A stretch of DNA of 47,807 bases, taken from positions 1,285,768-1,333,574 of the forward strand of contig NZ_LMUX01000021.1 of the NCBI RefSeq assembly GCF_009765705.1, written 5' to 3'. The notes under the pieces are model-generated. The model searched no databases, was not told where the DNA came from, and was given only the letters and a program-made list of their open reading frames with translations. Below, in pieces: positions 38,629 through 47,680 of the stretch (positions are counted from its first letter, which is position 1; every line of letters begins with the position of its first letter). A program made the position numbers and the translations under genes. This DNA comes from Burkholderia sp. L27(2015) (GTDB lineage Bacteria; Pseudomonadota; Gammaproteobacteria; Burkholderiales; Burkholderiaceae).

Positions 38629-39756
38629 ATGTCCAAGCTCATGTCCACCGTTAAAGTCGGCCCTTACGAAGTCTCGCACCGGGTCGTGCTGGCCCCGCTG
38701 ACCCGCATGCGTGCCGAAGAAGGCGCCATTCCGGGCCCGCTGATGGCCGAATACTATGCCCAGCGCACCTCCAAAGGCGGTTTCCTGATTGGCGAGGCGA
38801 CCATCGCCGCAGCCAACGGCAACGGCTACCTGGGTGCGCCGGGCCTCTACGACGACAACCAGATCGCAGGCTGGAAGCAAGTCACCGACGCCGTTCATGC
38901 CAAGGGTGGCCGCATCTTCTTGCAGCTGTACCATGCCGGGCGCCAGTCGCACGCCGACGTTCAGCCCAACGGTGCCACGCCAGTTTCCCCTTCAGCAGTA
39001 GCGCACGGCGGCGTCGCCTACACGGCAACCGGCTGGGTGCCCAGCACGCCAAGCCGCGCGCTTGAAGTCGGCGAAATCGTGGACTTGGTGGAAAGCTTCC
39101 GCAAGGCTGCTGAACGCGGTGTCGCTGCTGGCTTTGATGGCGTCGAGATTCACGCTGCCAACGGCTATCTGTTCGATCAATTCTTGCAAGACGGTAGCAA
39201 CAAACGCACCGATGCTTACGGTGGCTCGATCGAAAATCGCAGCCGGTTCCTGCTCGACGTGGCCAACGCCCTGATCTCCGTGTGGGGTAGCGACCGCGTT
39301 GCAGTGCGGATCGGGCCGAGCGGCTCCTGGGGCGACATGCATGACAGCAACCCCGAGGCGCTGTTCAGCTACGTGGCCCAGCAGTTGGACAAACTCGATC
39401 TCGCCTACATCCACCTTATCGAGCCGCGTGTTCTGGGCAATGTCGATGACGAGAGCAAGGATCAGGCTCCGGTAGCCGCGCAACTGATACGCAAGCACTA
39501 CAAGGGCACCATCATTGCGGCAGGCGGCTTCACGGCAGATTCGGCAGAAGCGATCATCGCTGCGGGCGACGCCGACCTCGTCGCGTTCGGCCGTCACTTT
39601 ATCGCTAACCCCGACCTGCCCGAGCGCTTTCGGAATAATTGGCCGCTGAACGTCTACGACCGCCCGAGCTTCTTTGGTGGCAACGAAGTGGGCTACACCG
39701 ACTATCCGGTCTATAACGCCGAAGCCGCAGCCGAAGCCGAACTCGCAGCGGCCTGA
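38629..39756 (+). CDS. Old Yellow Enzyme-family NADH:flavin oxidoreductase (alkene reductase)
   Basis: A 375-residue FMN enzyme that reduces activated C=C bonds, or nitro and nitrate ester groups, with NAD(P)H. Signatures are LAPLTRMRA near residue 21, the substrate-binding His and Asn in EIHAANGYLFDQFLQ, YGGSIENRSRF, and FGRHFIANPDLPERF near the end. The QLWH motif of NemA reads QLYHAGRQSH here. GAGGAAA precedes the ATG. It is divergent from the GntR gene but has its own promoter space; a functional link is unproven. Confidence 0.93.
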   Translation: MSKLMSTVKVGPYEVSHRVVLAPLTRMRAEEGAIPGPLMAEYYAQRTSKGGFLIGEATIAAANGNGYLGAPGLYDDNQIAGWKQVTDAVHAKGGRIFLQLYHAGRQSHADVQPNGATPVSPSAVAHGGVAYTATGWVPSTPSRALEVGEIVDLVESFRKAAERGVAAGFDGVEIHAANGYLFDQFLQDGSNKRTDAYGGSIENRSRFLLDVANALISVWGSDRVAVRIGPSGSWGDMHDSNPEALFSYVAQQLDKLDLAYIHLIEPRVLGNVDDESKDQAPVAAQLIRKHYKGTIIAAGGFTADSAEAIIAAGDADLVAFGRHFIANPDLPERFRNNWPLNVYDRPSFFGGNEVGYTDYPVYNAEAAAEAELAAA

Positions 39757-39860
39757 GGTCATCGCCGTGGCAGGGCGTCGCGACGAACGGTCGGGCGCCC
39801 GCTATCGGATAATCGCTCAATACTCGACCCATCCTCGATCAATGAGCCGGCAGTTTCGTT

Positions 39861-41507
39861 TTACGCCGATGCTCGTTTGATCGAAGGTGCGGCAACGCCC
39901 TCGATCATGATATTCACGCAGGCTGGCAACTTGGATTGATGCGCTTCGGTCACGGCCGGCAGCACTTCGCCTGCGCTCGTAACGAGTTTCCCGAAGCCGC
40001 CAAAGGCTGCAGTCACATTGTCGTAGCGCGTAGGCAGCAATTCACAGCCGATCAATCGCTCCCGCCCATAATCACGCAATTGAATTTGGTACTCCGCATT
40101 CCAGCGCGCATCGTTGCCGACGACCGCGACGAACGGCAGCTTGTAACGCACTGCCGTGTCCATTTCCGCTGTATGAAAACCAAATGTGCCGTCCCCCATC
40201 ACCGCGACAATCGGTGCATCGGGGCGAGCCACCCGTGCCGCAAGAGCGAACGGCAGTGCAGAGCCGATCGCGCCCGCCACGCCATTGATAATCCGATCAG
40301 GCGCGTGCAGGCACGCTTGTGCCCATTGCCCGATCTCGCCACCGTCCGAGATGAAGACCGCGTCCGGATGGCTATCGAGTAAGGTCTGAATCGGTGCGCA
40401 GGCCTGAACCGGGTGTATGCGCCCATCGATAGCCGAGGTTGCGGTTTGCCAATGCGCAGGCCGATAGTCGATCGCGGTTCTCACATCGCGCGCCCATCCT
40501 TCATGCGCCGAGGACGAGCTCTCGCACGCCGCGACGAGCGCATCGATTGCCGAAAACGCATCGGCAATCGCCGTCTGCATCAGACGCTCACCGACCGCGC
40601 GATGCGTGCGCGATACTTCCGCCGGCTCCGCGTCGATTTGAAGGAATGTGCAGGTTTTGTCGATCGCCGGCGCTAGTCCGAACTTCAGCGTGAAGTCCAG
40701 CCGTTTGCCGAGTAACATCACGCAGTCGGCTTGCGCGAGTACTTCGGCGAAGGCACCTAGGCTAGGATCGCCAATGCCGCGCGGGCTTTCCATGCCGACC
40801 ACCGGAATGCCGCACGCTGCGGCAAGCCTATCGGTACGCTTGCGGCCGTCCCGCGTCATGCAGGCGGGACCCGCGAGTATCAGCGGACGTTTTGCAGCGA
40901 GCAGGCGAGTTATGAACGCGCGCGCGAGCCCAGTCTCGAGAGTTTGCGCTACCGATGCGTACACTTGTTTGTCTGGGTCACCGTCGCCGGATGCATTGCA
41001 GGCATCTTCAAGTGCATCGGTAGGCAAGCTGAGATGCACAGGACCCGGCCGACCCGAGCGCGCCACGCGGATCGCATGGGCGAGTTCCGCGGCGAGGCTC
41101 CCTGCGCTTTGGACTGTCGATGCGACTTTCACAAGCGGCGCCGCGACATCCGCCTGACGCATTTCCTGGAAGGCCCCCATACCCAACTGGTTGTTCGGCG
41201 CATGACCCGATAGGAACACCACGGGCGACTCCGCCATTTGCGCGGTGTAGAGCGCCGACACCGCATTGGCATGGCCCGGGCCACCGGTAACCAGGGCAAC
41301 GCCGACGTTGCCGGTCAATCGAGCGTAGGCATCCGCCATGTGGACAGCGGCGGCCTCGTGCCGTGTGTGGATCAACTCAATGTCGGCGCCCACGCAGGCG
41401 TCGAAGATAGGCATGATGTGATTGCCGGACAGCGTGAAAACATGCTTGACTCCCGCGTTCGACAAAGTTCTCACCAATGCGTCGGCGCCGCGGTATGTTT
41501 TCGTCAT
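39861..41507 (-). CDS. Thiamine-pyrophosphate-dependent enzyme, acetolactate synthase-like
   Basis: A 548-residue three-domain TPP enzyme. The catalytic Glu51 is in RHEAAAVHMADAYAR. The Mg/TPP motif runs from GDGTFGF to GNDARWN about 25 residues later. Length and order fit acetolactate synthase, oxalyl-CoA decarboxylase, benzoylformate decarboxylase and sulfoacetaldehyde acetyltransferase relatives. There is no regulatory subunit gene beside it, so a biosynthetic acetolactate synthase is unlikely. It follows a Bug receptor gene on the same strand, and its substrate may be the 2-oxo acid derived from that ligand. Confidence 0.87.
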   Translation of the reverse strand: MTKTYRGADALVRTLSNAGVKHVFTLSGNHIMPIFDACVGADIELIHTRHEAAAVHMADAYARLTGNVGVALVTGGPGHANAVSALYTAQMAESPVVFLSGHAPNNQLGMGAFQEMRQADVAAPLVKVASTVQSAGSLAAELAHAIRVARSGRPGPVHLSLPTDALEDACNASGDGDPDKQVYASVAQTLETGLARAFITRLLAAKRPLILAGPACMTRDGRKRTDRLAAACGIPVVGMESPRGIGDPSLGAFAEVLAQADCVMLLGKRLDFTLKFGLAPAIDKTCTFLQIDAEPAEVSRTHRAVGERLMQTAIADAFSAIDALVAACESSSSAHEGWARDVRTAIDYRPAHWQTATSAIDGRIHPVQACAPIQTLLDSHPDAVFISDGGEIGQWAQACLHAPDRIINGVAGAIGSALPFALAARVARPDAPIVAVMGDGTFGFHTAEMDTAVRYKLPFVAVVGNDARWNAEYQIQLRDYGRERLIGCELLPTRYDNVTAAFGGFGKLVTSAGEVLPAVTEAHQSKLPACVNIMIEGVAAPSIKRASA

Positions 41508-41526
41508 GAACTTCTCCTGGCTAAAT

Positions 41527-41584
41527 GTTACGTAGCGCTATGTCGCGTCAGGTACCGTGTCGTTAGCTAGCGTTAAGTAGCGCT
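41527..41584. repeat. Imperfect direct repeat upstream of the TPP enzyme gene
   Basis: GTTACGTAGCGCT at 41527-41539 recurs as GTTAAGTAGCGCT at 41572-41584 (one mismatch, 45-base period). A further GTTAGCTAGCG lies between them. Set in the 108-base gap before the TPP enzyme, these are candidate regulator sites. Confidence 0.45.
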
Positions 41585-41615
41585 CGTTGTAATAGATCGT
41601 GCTGCCTGTCGATTG

Positions 41616-42611
41616 TCAGTTCGCGGACAAATGGCGGTCGCGAACCACCTGTTTCCATTTCAACGACTCAGCCTCGATATTGCTTTTCAACTGTTGTGGC
41701 GTGTCGCCCTTCGTCTCCATCCCCAAGGCGGCGAACTGCTTCTGCGTATCCGCTTCCATCAGTACCTTCACCGTGTCTCGCTGCACCTTGTCGATGATAT
41801 TTTGGGGCGTACCGGCCGGCGCTACAAGTGCAAACCATCCCGTGACGTCAAATCCAGCCAGTCCCGCCTCATCGGCGGTCGGCACATCGGGCAGTGCGCT
41901 GGAGCGATGCGTGTCCGTGACAGCAAGGGCCTTTACCGTTTTGCCTTTGATAAAAGGTAGCGCTGCGACGATGTTGCTCAGCACGACTTGCACGCGACCG
42001 GCCATTAAATCGCCTAATGCGAGCGCCTCACCTTTGTACGGCACGTGGGTCATTTGAATTCCGGCGGCATCGGCGAAAGCCTCGTCGGCCATATGCACCT
42101 GACTCCCAATGCCGGCCGATCCGAAATTAAGCTGCATTGGATGCGCTCGTCCTATCGCTATCAGCTCTTTCAGGTTGTCGGCAGGCAAGGAGGGAGCGAC
42201 CGCTACTACCATGGGGTTGCTTGCCACGGTCGTGATGTAGCTGAAATCCGCGTTCGAGTAAGGCAACTGCTTGTAGATATATTGATTTACCGTGAACATG
42301 CTGCCCGATGCCAGCATGAGCGTGTAGCCGTCTGCCGGCGATTTCGCCGTCACGGAGGCGCCGATCATGCCGCCCGCCCCGGGGCGATTGTCGACTACCA
42401 CCCCCTGTTTCCACAGAACTCCCAAGCGCTGGGCGAGTATGCGTGCGACCACATCGACGGAGCCGCCCGCCGGGAACGGCGCGATGATGCGCACCGGATG
42501 GTCCGGCCATGCGTCGTCGGCATGAGCCGTAACGGGCAAGCCATAAAGCACGATTGCAGCGACTAGGGGGGTGAACCGGAACAGCAGGCAGAACGAGGAG
42601 CGGTGTGACAC
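41616..42611 (-). CDS. Bug/TctC-family periplasmic solute receptor
   Basis: A 331-residue tripartite-transporter receptor without transporter genes nearby. The GTG at 42611 has AAAGGAG 8 bases upstream and gives a normal signal peptide (positive start, hydrophobic run, cleavage near AHADDA). The longer frame to 42713 has no such site. The mature protein begins WPDHPVRIIAPFPAGGSVDVVAR, the canonical Bug carboxylate-binding loop. It likely shares a transcript with the TPP enzyme gene 108 bases downstream. Orphan receptors of this kind are numerous in Burkholderiaceae and allied groups and may act in sensing. Confidence 0.9.
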   Translation of the reverse strand: MSHRSSFCLLFRFTPLVAAIVLYGLPVTAHADDAWPDHPVRIIAPFPAGGSVDVVARILAQRLGVLWKQGVVVDNRPGAGGMIGASVTAKSPADGYTLMLASGSMFTVNQYIYKQLPYSNADFSYITTVASNPMVVAVAPSLPADNLKELIAIGRAHPMQLNFGSAGIGSQVHMADEAFADAAGIQMTHVPYKGEALALGDLMAGRVQVVLSNIVAALPFIKGKTVKALAVTDTHRSSALPDVPTADEAGLAGFDVTGWFALVAPAGTPQNIIDKVQRDTVKVLMEADTQKQFAALGMETKGDTPQQLKSNIEAESLKWKQVVRDRHLSAN

Positions 42612-42961
42612 GGCGCAATCTCCTTTCTCCGCTGGTACCCGCGCCGTAAAACTCCCACCGGGAAATTCTATCCGCGCGCGAGAATTTCCAGGGAAATTCA
42701 GTTCCGCCATCATGCAACGAGCGCACGAGCTAGCCTATCAGGGCAAGTACCAGCGGCCACTGGGTACGTGTCTAAGCGCGGTGCCACATATAAAATGTTG
42801 GACGGTGTATCGCATGAAGGCCGCTACACTGACGACTTGCACGCCGGGACGGAAAATGGGGGGATAGCCGCGAACGTGATCACGAGGAATGTATTAACCA
42901 ACGTGACGCTTGAAAGCACGGCATGCGGCAGGCAAATTTACGAGACTACCAAGGCCTAGAC
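42612..42961. promoter_or_regulatory. Divergent promoter region of the Bug receptor and polB
   Basis: The region holds the upstream sequences of both genes. TACCAG (42749-42754) with CTGGGTA about six bases later forms a short imperfect dyad. I looked for an SOS box and saw none of the form CTGTAT-N4-ATACAG. A small minus-strand extension of the Bug frame covers part of it. Confidence 0.35.
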
Positions 42962-45334
42962 GTGACCCAGTCGCTACAACAAGGATTCATTCTTACCCGT
43001 CACTGGCGCGATACCAGTGCAGGAACCGAGATTGAGTTCTGGCTCGTGACCGATCACGGCCCCAAAAAAGTCCGGCTCACATCCCAGACCTGCGTCGCGT
43101 TCGCACATGCCGGGCAACGCACGGAGATCGAACCGCTGGTGGCCGGCATGTCCGGCATCGAGATCCAGCCGCTAACGCTCAAGACTTTTCAGCAAGAGCC
43201 GGTGATAGGCGTGTATAGCCGCCATTACAGACAGCTCACGACGCTGGAAAAAGCGCTTAAAGACCGCGATATCAAACTCTACGAGGTGGACATCAGACCG
43301 CCCGAGCGATACATGATGGAGCGATTTATCACGGCGTCCGTGCAAATCGAAGGGGGCAGCGACGACGGCTCGGTCATCGTCGATTGCAAGCTGAAGCCTG
43401 CACCTGAATATCGCCCGGCCCTGCGAGCGGTATCGCTCGACATCGAAACCAGCGCTCACGGCGATCTCTATTCCATTGCACTGGAGGGTTGCGGCGAGCG
43501 CCAGGTCTATATGCTGGGCAGCGCCACGGGAGCGGATGCGGCACCACCAGACTTTCATCTCGACTACTGTGAAAATCACAAGCAGATGATCGAGAGGCTC
43601 AACGCCTGGTTCAAAAAGCACGATCCCGATGTTGTTATCGGTTGGAGCCTCGTACAGTTCGACCTTCGCATTCTGCAAAGCCATGCCGATAAATGTAAAG
43701 TGCCGCTCGCATTGGGCCGCGGCGGCAAATCGGTCGAGTGGCGAGGTCACGGTACCAAAGAGGGCTATCTATTCGCGCCGACAGCCGGACGCATGATAGT
43801 CGATGGCATCGACGCATTGAAAGCGGCTTTGTGGAGCTTCCCGTCTTTCAGCCTGGAAAATGTTTCCCGGACTTTGCTAGGTGAAGGCAAGGCGATCGAC
43901 AACCCTTACGACCGCATGGAAGAAATCGAACGGCGCTTTCGCGAAGACAAGCTTGCGCTAGCGCGCTACAACCTCAAGGACTGCGAGCTTGTCACACGAA
44001 TTTTTGCAAAGGCCAAGTTATTTGAATTTTTGACGGAACGCGCCAACGTTACCGGGTTGCAGGCCGACCACTTTGGTGGCTCGATCGCGGCCTTCAGCCA
44101 TCACTATCTGCCACGCATGCACCGGGAAGGCTACGTTGCGCCCAATGTCGGCGAGATCGCGCAGAGTTCCTTTCCGGGCGGATTCGTCATGGATTCGCGC
44201 CCTGGCCTGTACGACTCGGTGATCGTGCTCGATTTCAAGAGCTTGTACGCATCAATCATACGCACCTTCCTGGTCGATCCTATCGGCCTGGTCGAAGGCG
44301 CGCTCGCACCCGATTCCGAGACTGTGGTGCAAGGTGTCAACGGTACGTTTTTCTCGCGCCACAAACATTGTCTTCCCGCGATCGTCACGCAACTCTGGGA
44401 GCGCCGCGACGAAGCCAAGCGCCAGAAAAACGAACCGCTTTCGCAAGTGCTCAAGCTCCTGATGAATTCGTTTTGTGGCGTGCTCGGCTCCCCCGATTGC
44501 CGATTCTTCAATCCCGAGCTGGTCTCGGCCGTCACGCTACGCGGGCACCAGATCATGCGGCAAACGCGTCTGCTCGTGGAGGCCGACGGATACGAAGTGA
44601 TCTACGGCGATACTGACTCGATCTTCATCTGGCTCAAGAAGCGTCACACCGAGAGCGCAGCGCTCGACGTCGGTAACCGGCTCGCCGACACGGTGAATCA
44701 ATGGTGGGCTCACCATCTGGATCAAACCCTGGGCTTGCAGAATGCGCTCGAATTGGAGTTCGACATTCATTACCAGCGCTTCTTCATGCCAACCATACGC
44801 GGCGCCGATCAGGGCAGCAAAAAACGCTATGCCGGCCTGGTGACGAAAGCGGACGGCCGTGAGGAAATCATCTATCGCGGGTTGGAAACCGCCCGCAGTG
44901 ATTGGACGCCTTTGGCTCAGCAATTTCAGCAAGGCCTCTATATGCGCGTTTTCAAATTGGAACCGTATGACGAGTTCGTACGCGACTACGCGCGAAAAAC
45001 CCTCAATGGAGAATTCGACGACCTTTTGATTTACCGCAAGCGCTTGCGGCGGCAACTCGTTGATTACCAGCGCAACGTTCCGCCACATGTCCGTGCCGCG
45101 CGTATCGCCGATCAATTCAACGCGCAGCGACAGCGACCGTTGCAGTACCAGAACGGCGGCTGGATCAATTACGTGATGACCTTGAATGGACCGGAGCCCA
45201 CCGAGGCGATCGAATCCAGGATCGATTACGACCACTACTTGACGCATCAGTTGCAGCCGATCGCCGATGCGATTTTGCTACCGATGAACGACAGCTTCAA
45301 AAACTTGACGACCGCCCAGGGCAAGCTTTTTTGA
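42962..45334 (+). CDS. polB: DNA polymerase II (family B)
   Basis: A 790-residue repair polymerase, strongly similar along its whole length to E. coli Pol II (783 residues). I chose GTG at 42962, since family proteins begin just before GFILTRHWRDT; an in-frame ATG lies 13 codons upstream. Proofreading: Asp160 and Glu162 (DIE), Asp234, and YNLKD. Polymerase: Asp424 of motif A, and Asp550 and Asp552 in YGDTDS. Three conserved positions differ: Exo II reads GWSLVQFD with Ser229 for the usual Asn, motif A reads SLYAS with Ala430 for Pro, and motif B reads NSFCG with Cys505 for Tyr. Catalytic carboxylates are all kept, so I expect an active enzyme with possibly changed fidelity. Confidence 0.95.
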   Translation: MTQSLQQGFILTRHWRDTSAGTEIEFWLVTDHGPKKVRLTSQTCVAFAHAGQRTEIEPLVAGMSGIEIQPLTLKTFQQEPVIGVYSRHYRQLTTLEKALKDRDIKLYEVDIRPPERYMMERFITASVQIEGGSDDGSVIVDCKLKPAPEYRPALRAVSLDIETSAHGDLYSIALEGCGERQVYMLGSATGADAAPPDFHLDYCENHKQMIERLNAWFKKHDPDVVIGWSLVQFDLRILQSHADKCKVPLALGRGGKSVEWRGHGTKEGYLFAPTAGRMIVDGIDALKAALWSFPSFSLENVSRTLLGEGKAIDNPYDRMEEIERRFREDKLALARYNLKDCELVTRIFAKAKLFEFLTERANVTGLQADHFGGSIAAFSHHYLPRMHREGYVAPNVGEIAQSSFPGGFVMDSRPGLYDSVIVLDFKSLYASIIRTFLVDPIGLVEGALAPDSETVVQGVNGTFFSRHKHCLPAIVTQLWERRDEAKRQKNEPLSQVLKLLMNSFCGVLGSPDCRFFNPELVSAVTLRGHQIMRQTRLLVEADGYEVIYGDTDSIFIWLKKRHTESAALDVGNRLADTVNQWWAHHLDQTLGLQNALELEFDIHYQRFFMPTIRGADQGSKKRYAGLVTKADGREEIIYRGLETARSDWTPLAQQFQQGLYMRVFKLEPYDEFVRDYARKTLNGEFDDLLIYRKRLRRQLVDYQRNVPPHVRAARIADQFNAQRQRPLQYQNGGWINYVMTLNGPEPTEAIESRIDYDHYLTHQLQPIADAILLPMNDSFKNLTTAQGKLF

Positions 45335-45446
45335 CGATGTGTTCGATGTGTTCGTTAATGCGGCAGGACTGCTACGAACGCAGTCTCGGCCAAGACATGC
45401 CACAATTCCGCCCATCGAATAACTGCATGCCGAAAAGCCGAGGAGA

Positions 45447-46775
45447 ATGTCCGTGATACAAGCGATTGCCCGTTTCTTTACCCAGGTCGTGCATCGATTT
45501 TTGCCCGATCCACTTATCTTTGCGATCCTGCTGACTGCGATCACATTTGCGATGAGTTTTGGTCTGACACCGAGCACGCCGACTCAGCTCGTGTTGATGT
45601 GGGGTTCGGGTTTCTGGAACCTGCTTGCGTTCTCCATGCAGATGGCCATGATACTGGTTACGGGCCACGCGCTCGCCAGTTCGGGGCCGATCAAGCGAGC
45701 GCTGTCCGCGCTAGCCGGCTGCGCACGCACACCGGCTCAGGGCACCATGCTCGTCGCACTGGTGAGCGCGATCGCGTGCGTGATCAACTGGGGCTTCGGG
45801 CTCGTACTCGGCGCGATGTTCGCGCGCGAGGTGGCGCGCCGGATTGCGGGGACCGACTACCGGCTTCTGGTGGCTTCTGCGTATATGGGTTTTCTGACCT
45901 GGCACGGCGGTCTGTCCGGCTCGGTACCGCTCGTTGCGGCAACCAAAGGCAATCCGATGGAAAAAATCATCGGCTTGATTCCCGTGTCGCAGACCTTGTT
46001 CACCGGCTATAACCTGTTCATCACGGTCGGCCTGATCGTAATGCTGCCGCTGCTCGCGCGCGCCATGATGCCCAAGCCCGATCAGGTGGTCACCGTCGAT
46101 CCGGCATTGCTCATCGATGAACCGGTCGAAGAACGCGTGCTGGGACCCAATGCGACGTTTGCAGAACGGATCGAAGAAAGCCGCTTGCTGTCGATTTTTG
46201 TCGCTTTGCTTGTCGCGGCCTATTTGATCATTCGCTCGGCCGCAAAGGGCTTTAGCCTGGACATCGACACGGTCAATATCGCCTTTCTTGCGATCGGCCT
46301 CTTGCTGCATAAAACGCCGATGGCTTATGCGCGCGCTATCGGGAAGGCGGCACGTGGCACGGCGGGAATCATGATCCAGTTCCCGTTCTATGCCGGTATC
46401 CAGGCGACGATGGATCACTCGGGCCTGGCCGGTGTGATCACCAATTGGTTTATCGAAATCGCGAATGTACATACATTCCCGTTCCTCGCGTTCTTGAGCT
46501 CGGCCGTTATCAATTTCGCGGTGCCCTCGGGCGGCGGTCATTGGGTCGTGCAAGGGCCGTTCGTGATGCCGGCGGCGAAGGCGCTCGGCGCCAATCTGGG
46601 GAAATCGGCCATGGCCATTGCCTACGGCGAGGCATGGACCAATATGGCCCAACCGTTCTGGGCGCTTCCGGCACTGGCAATTGCGGGGCTTGGCGTGCGC
46701 GACATCATGGGCTATTGCGTAACCGCCCTGCTGTTCTCGGGGGTTATTTTTGTCGCGGGTATGTACTTTTTCTAA
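45447..46775 (+). CDS. atoE: Short-chain fatty acid transporter (AtoE family)
   Basis: A 442-residue inner-membrane protein with about 12 membrane segments, which imports short-chain fatty acids such as acetoacetate or butyrate. Family hallmarks are FLPDPLIFAILLT near the start, VINWGFGLVLGAMFARE, TWHGGLSGSVPL, and INFAVPSGGGHWVVQGPF in the last third. The ATG at 45447 sits only 1-2 bases after AGGAG; a GTG two codons on (45453) has ideal spacing and may be the true start. A tandem CGATGTGTT repeat precedes the gene at 45335-45352. No atoDAB genes adjoin it. Confidence 0.92.
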   Translation: MSVIQAIARFFTQVVHRFLPDPLIFAILLTAITFAMSFGLTPSTPTQLVLMWGSGFWNLLAFSMQMAMILVTGHALASSGPIKRALSALAGCARTPAQGTMLVALVSAIACVINWGFGLVLGAMFAREVARRIAGTDYRLLVASAYMGFLTWHGGLSGSVPLVAATKGNPMEKIIGLIPVSQTLFTGYNLFITVGLIVMLPLLARAMMPKPDQVVTVDPALLIDEPVEERVLGPNATFAERIEESRLLSIFVALLVAAYLIIRSAAKGFSLDIDTVNIAFLAIGLLLHKTPMAYARAIGKAARGTAGIMIQFPFYAGIQATMDHSGLAGVITNWFIEIANVHTFPFLAFLSSAVINFAVPSGGGHWVVQGPFVMPAAKALGANLGKSAMAIAYGEAWTNMAQPFWALPALAIAGLGVRDIMGYCVTALLFSGVIFVAGMYFF

Positions 46776-46800
46776 ACCTCGCGCTTCAACGGCAAAATGA

Positions 46801-46823
46801 GCGCGGCGTGATCTGGGCCGCGC
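46801..46823. terminator. GC-rich hairpin between convergent genes
   Basis: GCGCGGC at 46801-46807 pairs with GCCGCGC at 46817-46823 across a 9-base loop, 26 bases after the atoE stop. The following T-run is weak (CTTTT 15 bases on), so intrinsic termination is possible but not strong. Confidence 0.35.
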
Positions 46824-46863
46824 CACTTCACGGCTTTTACGGCGGATGGGATGGCAGGGATTT

Positions 46864-47496
46864 CTAACTCTTGTCAGTGGCGGGAGACTCTCGATCTTCT
46901 CTGGTTCGAACCCAAGCACGATAGACCAGCAGCGCTACATGGGCGTCGTTCGCAGCATAAAGTAGCTGCCGTTCAGTCAAGCGTGGGTTTGACCAATTGC
47001 TCGTCCCGGTTTTCTTGGATTTTTGCAGCCTCTGGCCAAAGAAATGCGCCACAGCCACTTTCGCTCCGACCGTGCCCTTGTGGTCAGGTCCACGCAAGAC
47101 CGCACCCAGGTCGAGCAAGTTGGCGACATCGATGCCCAATCGGGATTTTAGAGCGCTACGATCATTGCCAAGGCCGAATCCAACCTTCAGCAAACGAGGC
47201 GATTCCAGAATCGCTTTCAAGGCCGTGATTTCCCGCGCTGGGGAAATCGGGAATAGATACGCCCTGTCGTCGGTAGCCAGTTGGACTAAATGCGGGCCTG
47301 TAGATATCTCGCCTTTGAGGAAGGTCGGTTTCGATTCCGTATCGAAACCGATCACTTCGGCAGACATCAGGACCTCCAGCGCTTCACGCGCGCGAGACTC
47401 CGAATCCACCAGGCTGACGTTGGCAATCGCAATGCCTTGATAGACTTCGAGCTCGGCACTGCTCAGGGATGCCCTATTCAACTTTACATTGCTCAT
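46864..47496 (-). CDS. RNase D-like 3'-5' exonuclease domain protein
   Basis: A 210-residue single-domain DEDDy exonuclease. The four acidic ligands and Tyr are visible: Asp52 and Glu54 in FDTES, Asp112 in GLGNDRSAL, and Tyr180 and Asp184 in LYAANDAHV. It lacks the HRDC domains of full RNase D (about 375 residues), so it is the stand-alone type found across bacteria and could act on RNA or DNA. It lies just behind an rRNA operon in the same direction, separated by a strong terminator and only about 25 bases, so its expression may depend on read-through or a promoter within that terminator region. Confidence 0.85.
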   Translation of the reverse strand: MSNVKLNRASLSSAELEVYQGIAIANVSLVDSESRAREALEVLMSAEVIGFDTESKPTFLKGEISTGPHLVQLATDDRAYLFPISPAREITALKAILESPRLLKVGFGLGNDRSALKSRLGIDVANLLDLGAVLRGPDHKGTVGAKVAVAHFFGQRLQKSKKTGTSNWSNPRLTERQLLYAANDAHVALLVYRAWVRTREDRESPATDKS

Positions 47497-47521
47497 TTCG
47501 CTCTGCCGAGGTTAGAAACGC

Positions 47522-47551
47522 AAAAACCCCACCTGAGTAGGTGGGGTTTTT
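47522..47551 (-). terminator. Bidirectional intrinsic terminator after the rRNA operon
   Basis: A perfect 13-bp stem (AAAAACCCCACCT at 47522-47534 with AGGTGGGGTTTTT at 47539-47551) and a 4-base loop. The A and T tracts at the stem ends make it work in either direction. On the minus strand it ends the rRNA transcript 15 bases after 5S rRNA. Confidence 0.92.
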
Positions 47552-47566
47552 GTTTGAATTGAATAG

Positions 47567-47680
47567 CCTGACGATTACCTACTTTCACACGGGTATCCGC
47601 ACTATCATTGGCGTGGAGTCGTTTCACGGTCCTGTTCGGGATGGGAAGGGGTGGTACCAACTCGCTGTGGTCATCAGGCA
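47567..47680 (-). rRNA. rrf: 5S ribosomal RNA
   Basis: Read on the minus strand, the gene starts TGCCTGATGACCACAGCG and ends GTAATCGTCAGGC, with the conserved CCCATCCCGAACAGG stretch in between. The terminal stem (GCCTGATGA with TCGTCAGGC, allowing G-U pairs) closes it. About 114 nt, as in other Burkholderiaceae. Ends are accurate to one or two bases. Confidence 0.96.

Noticed and set aside
42612-42961. SOS (LexA) box upstream of polB
   Set aside because: No CTGTAT-N4-ATACAG or close variant was seen; the TACCAG/CTGGGTA dyad does not fit.
45335-45352. Tandem CGATGTGTT repeat as a CRISPR or mobile element mark
   Set aside because: Only two 9-base units, no spacers and no flanking element genes.
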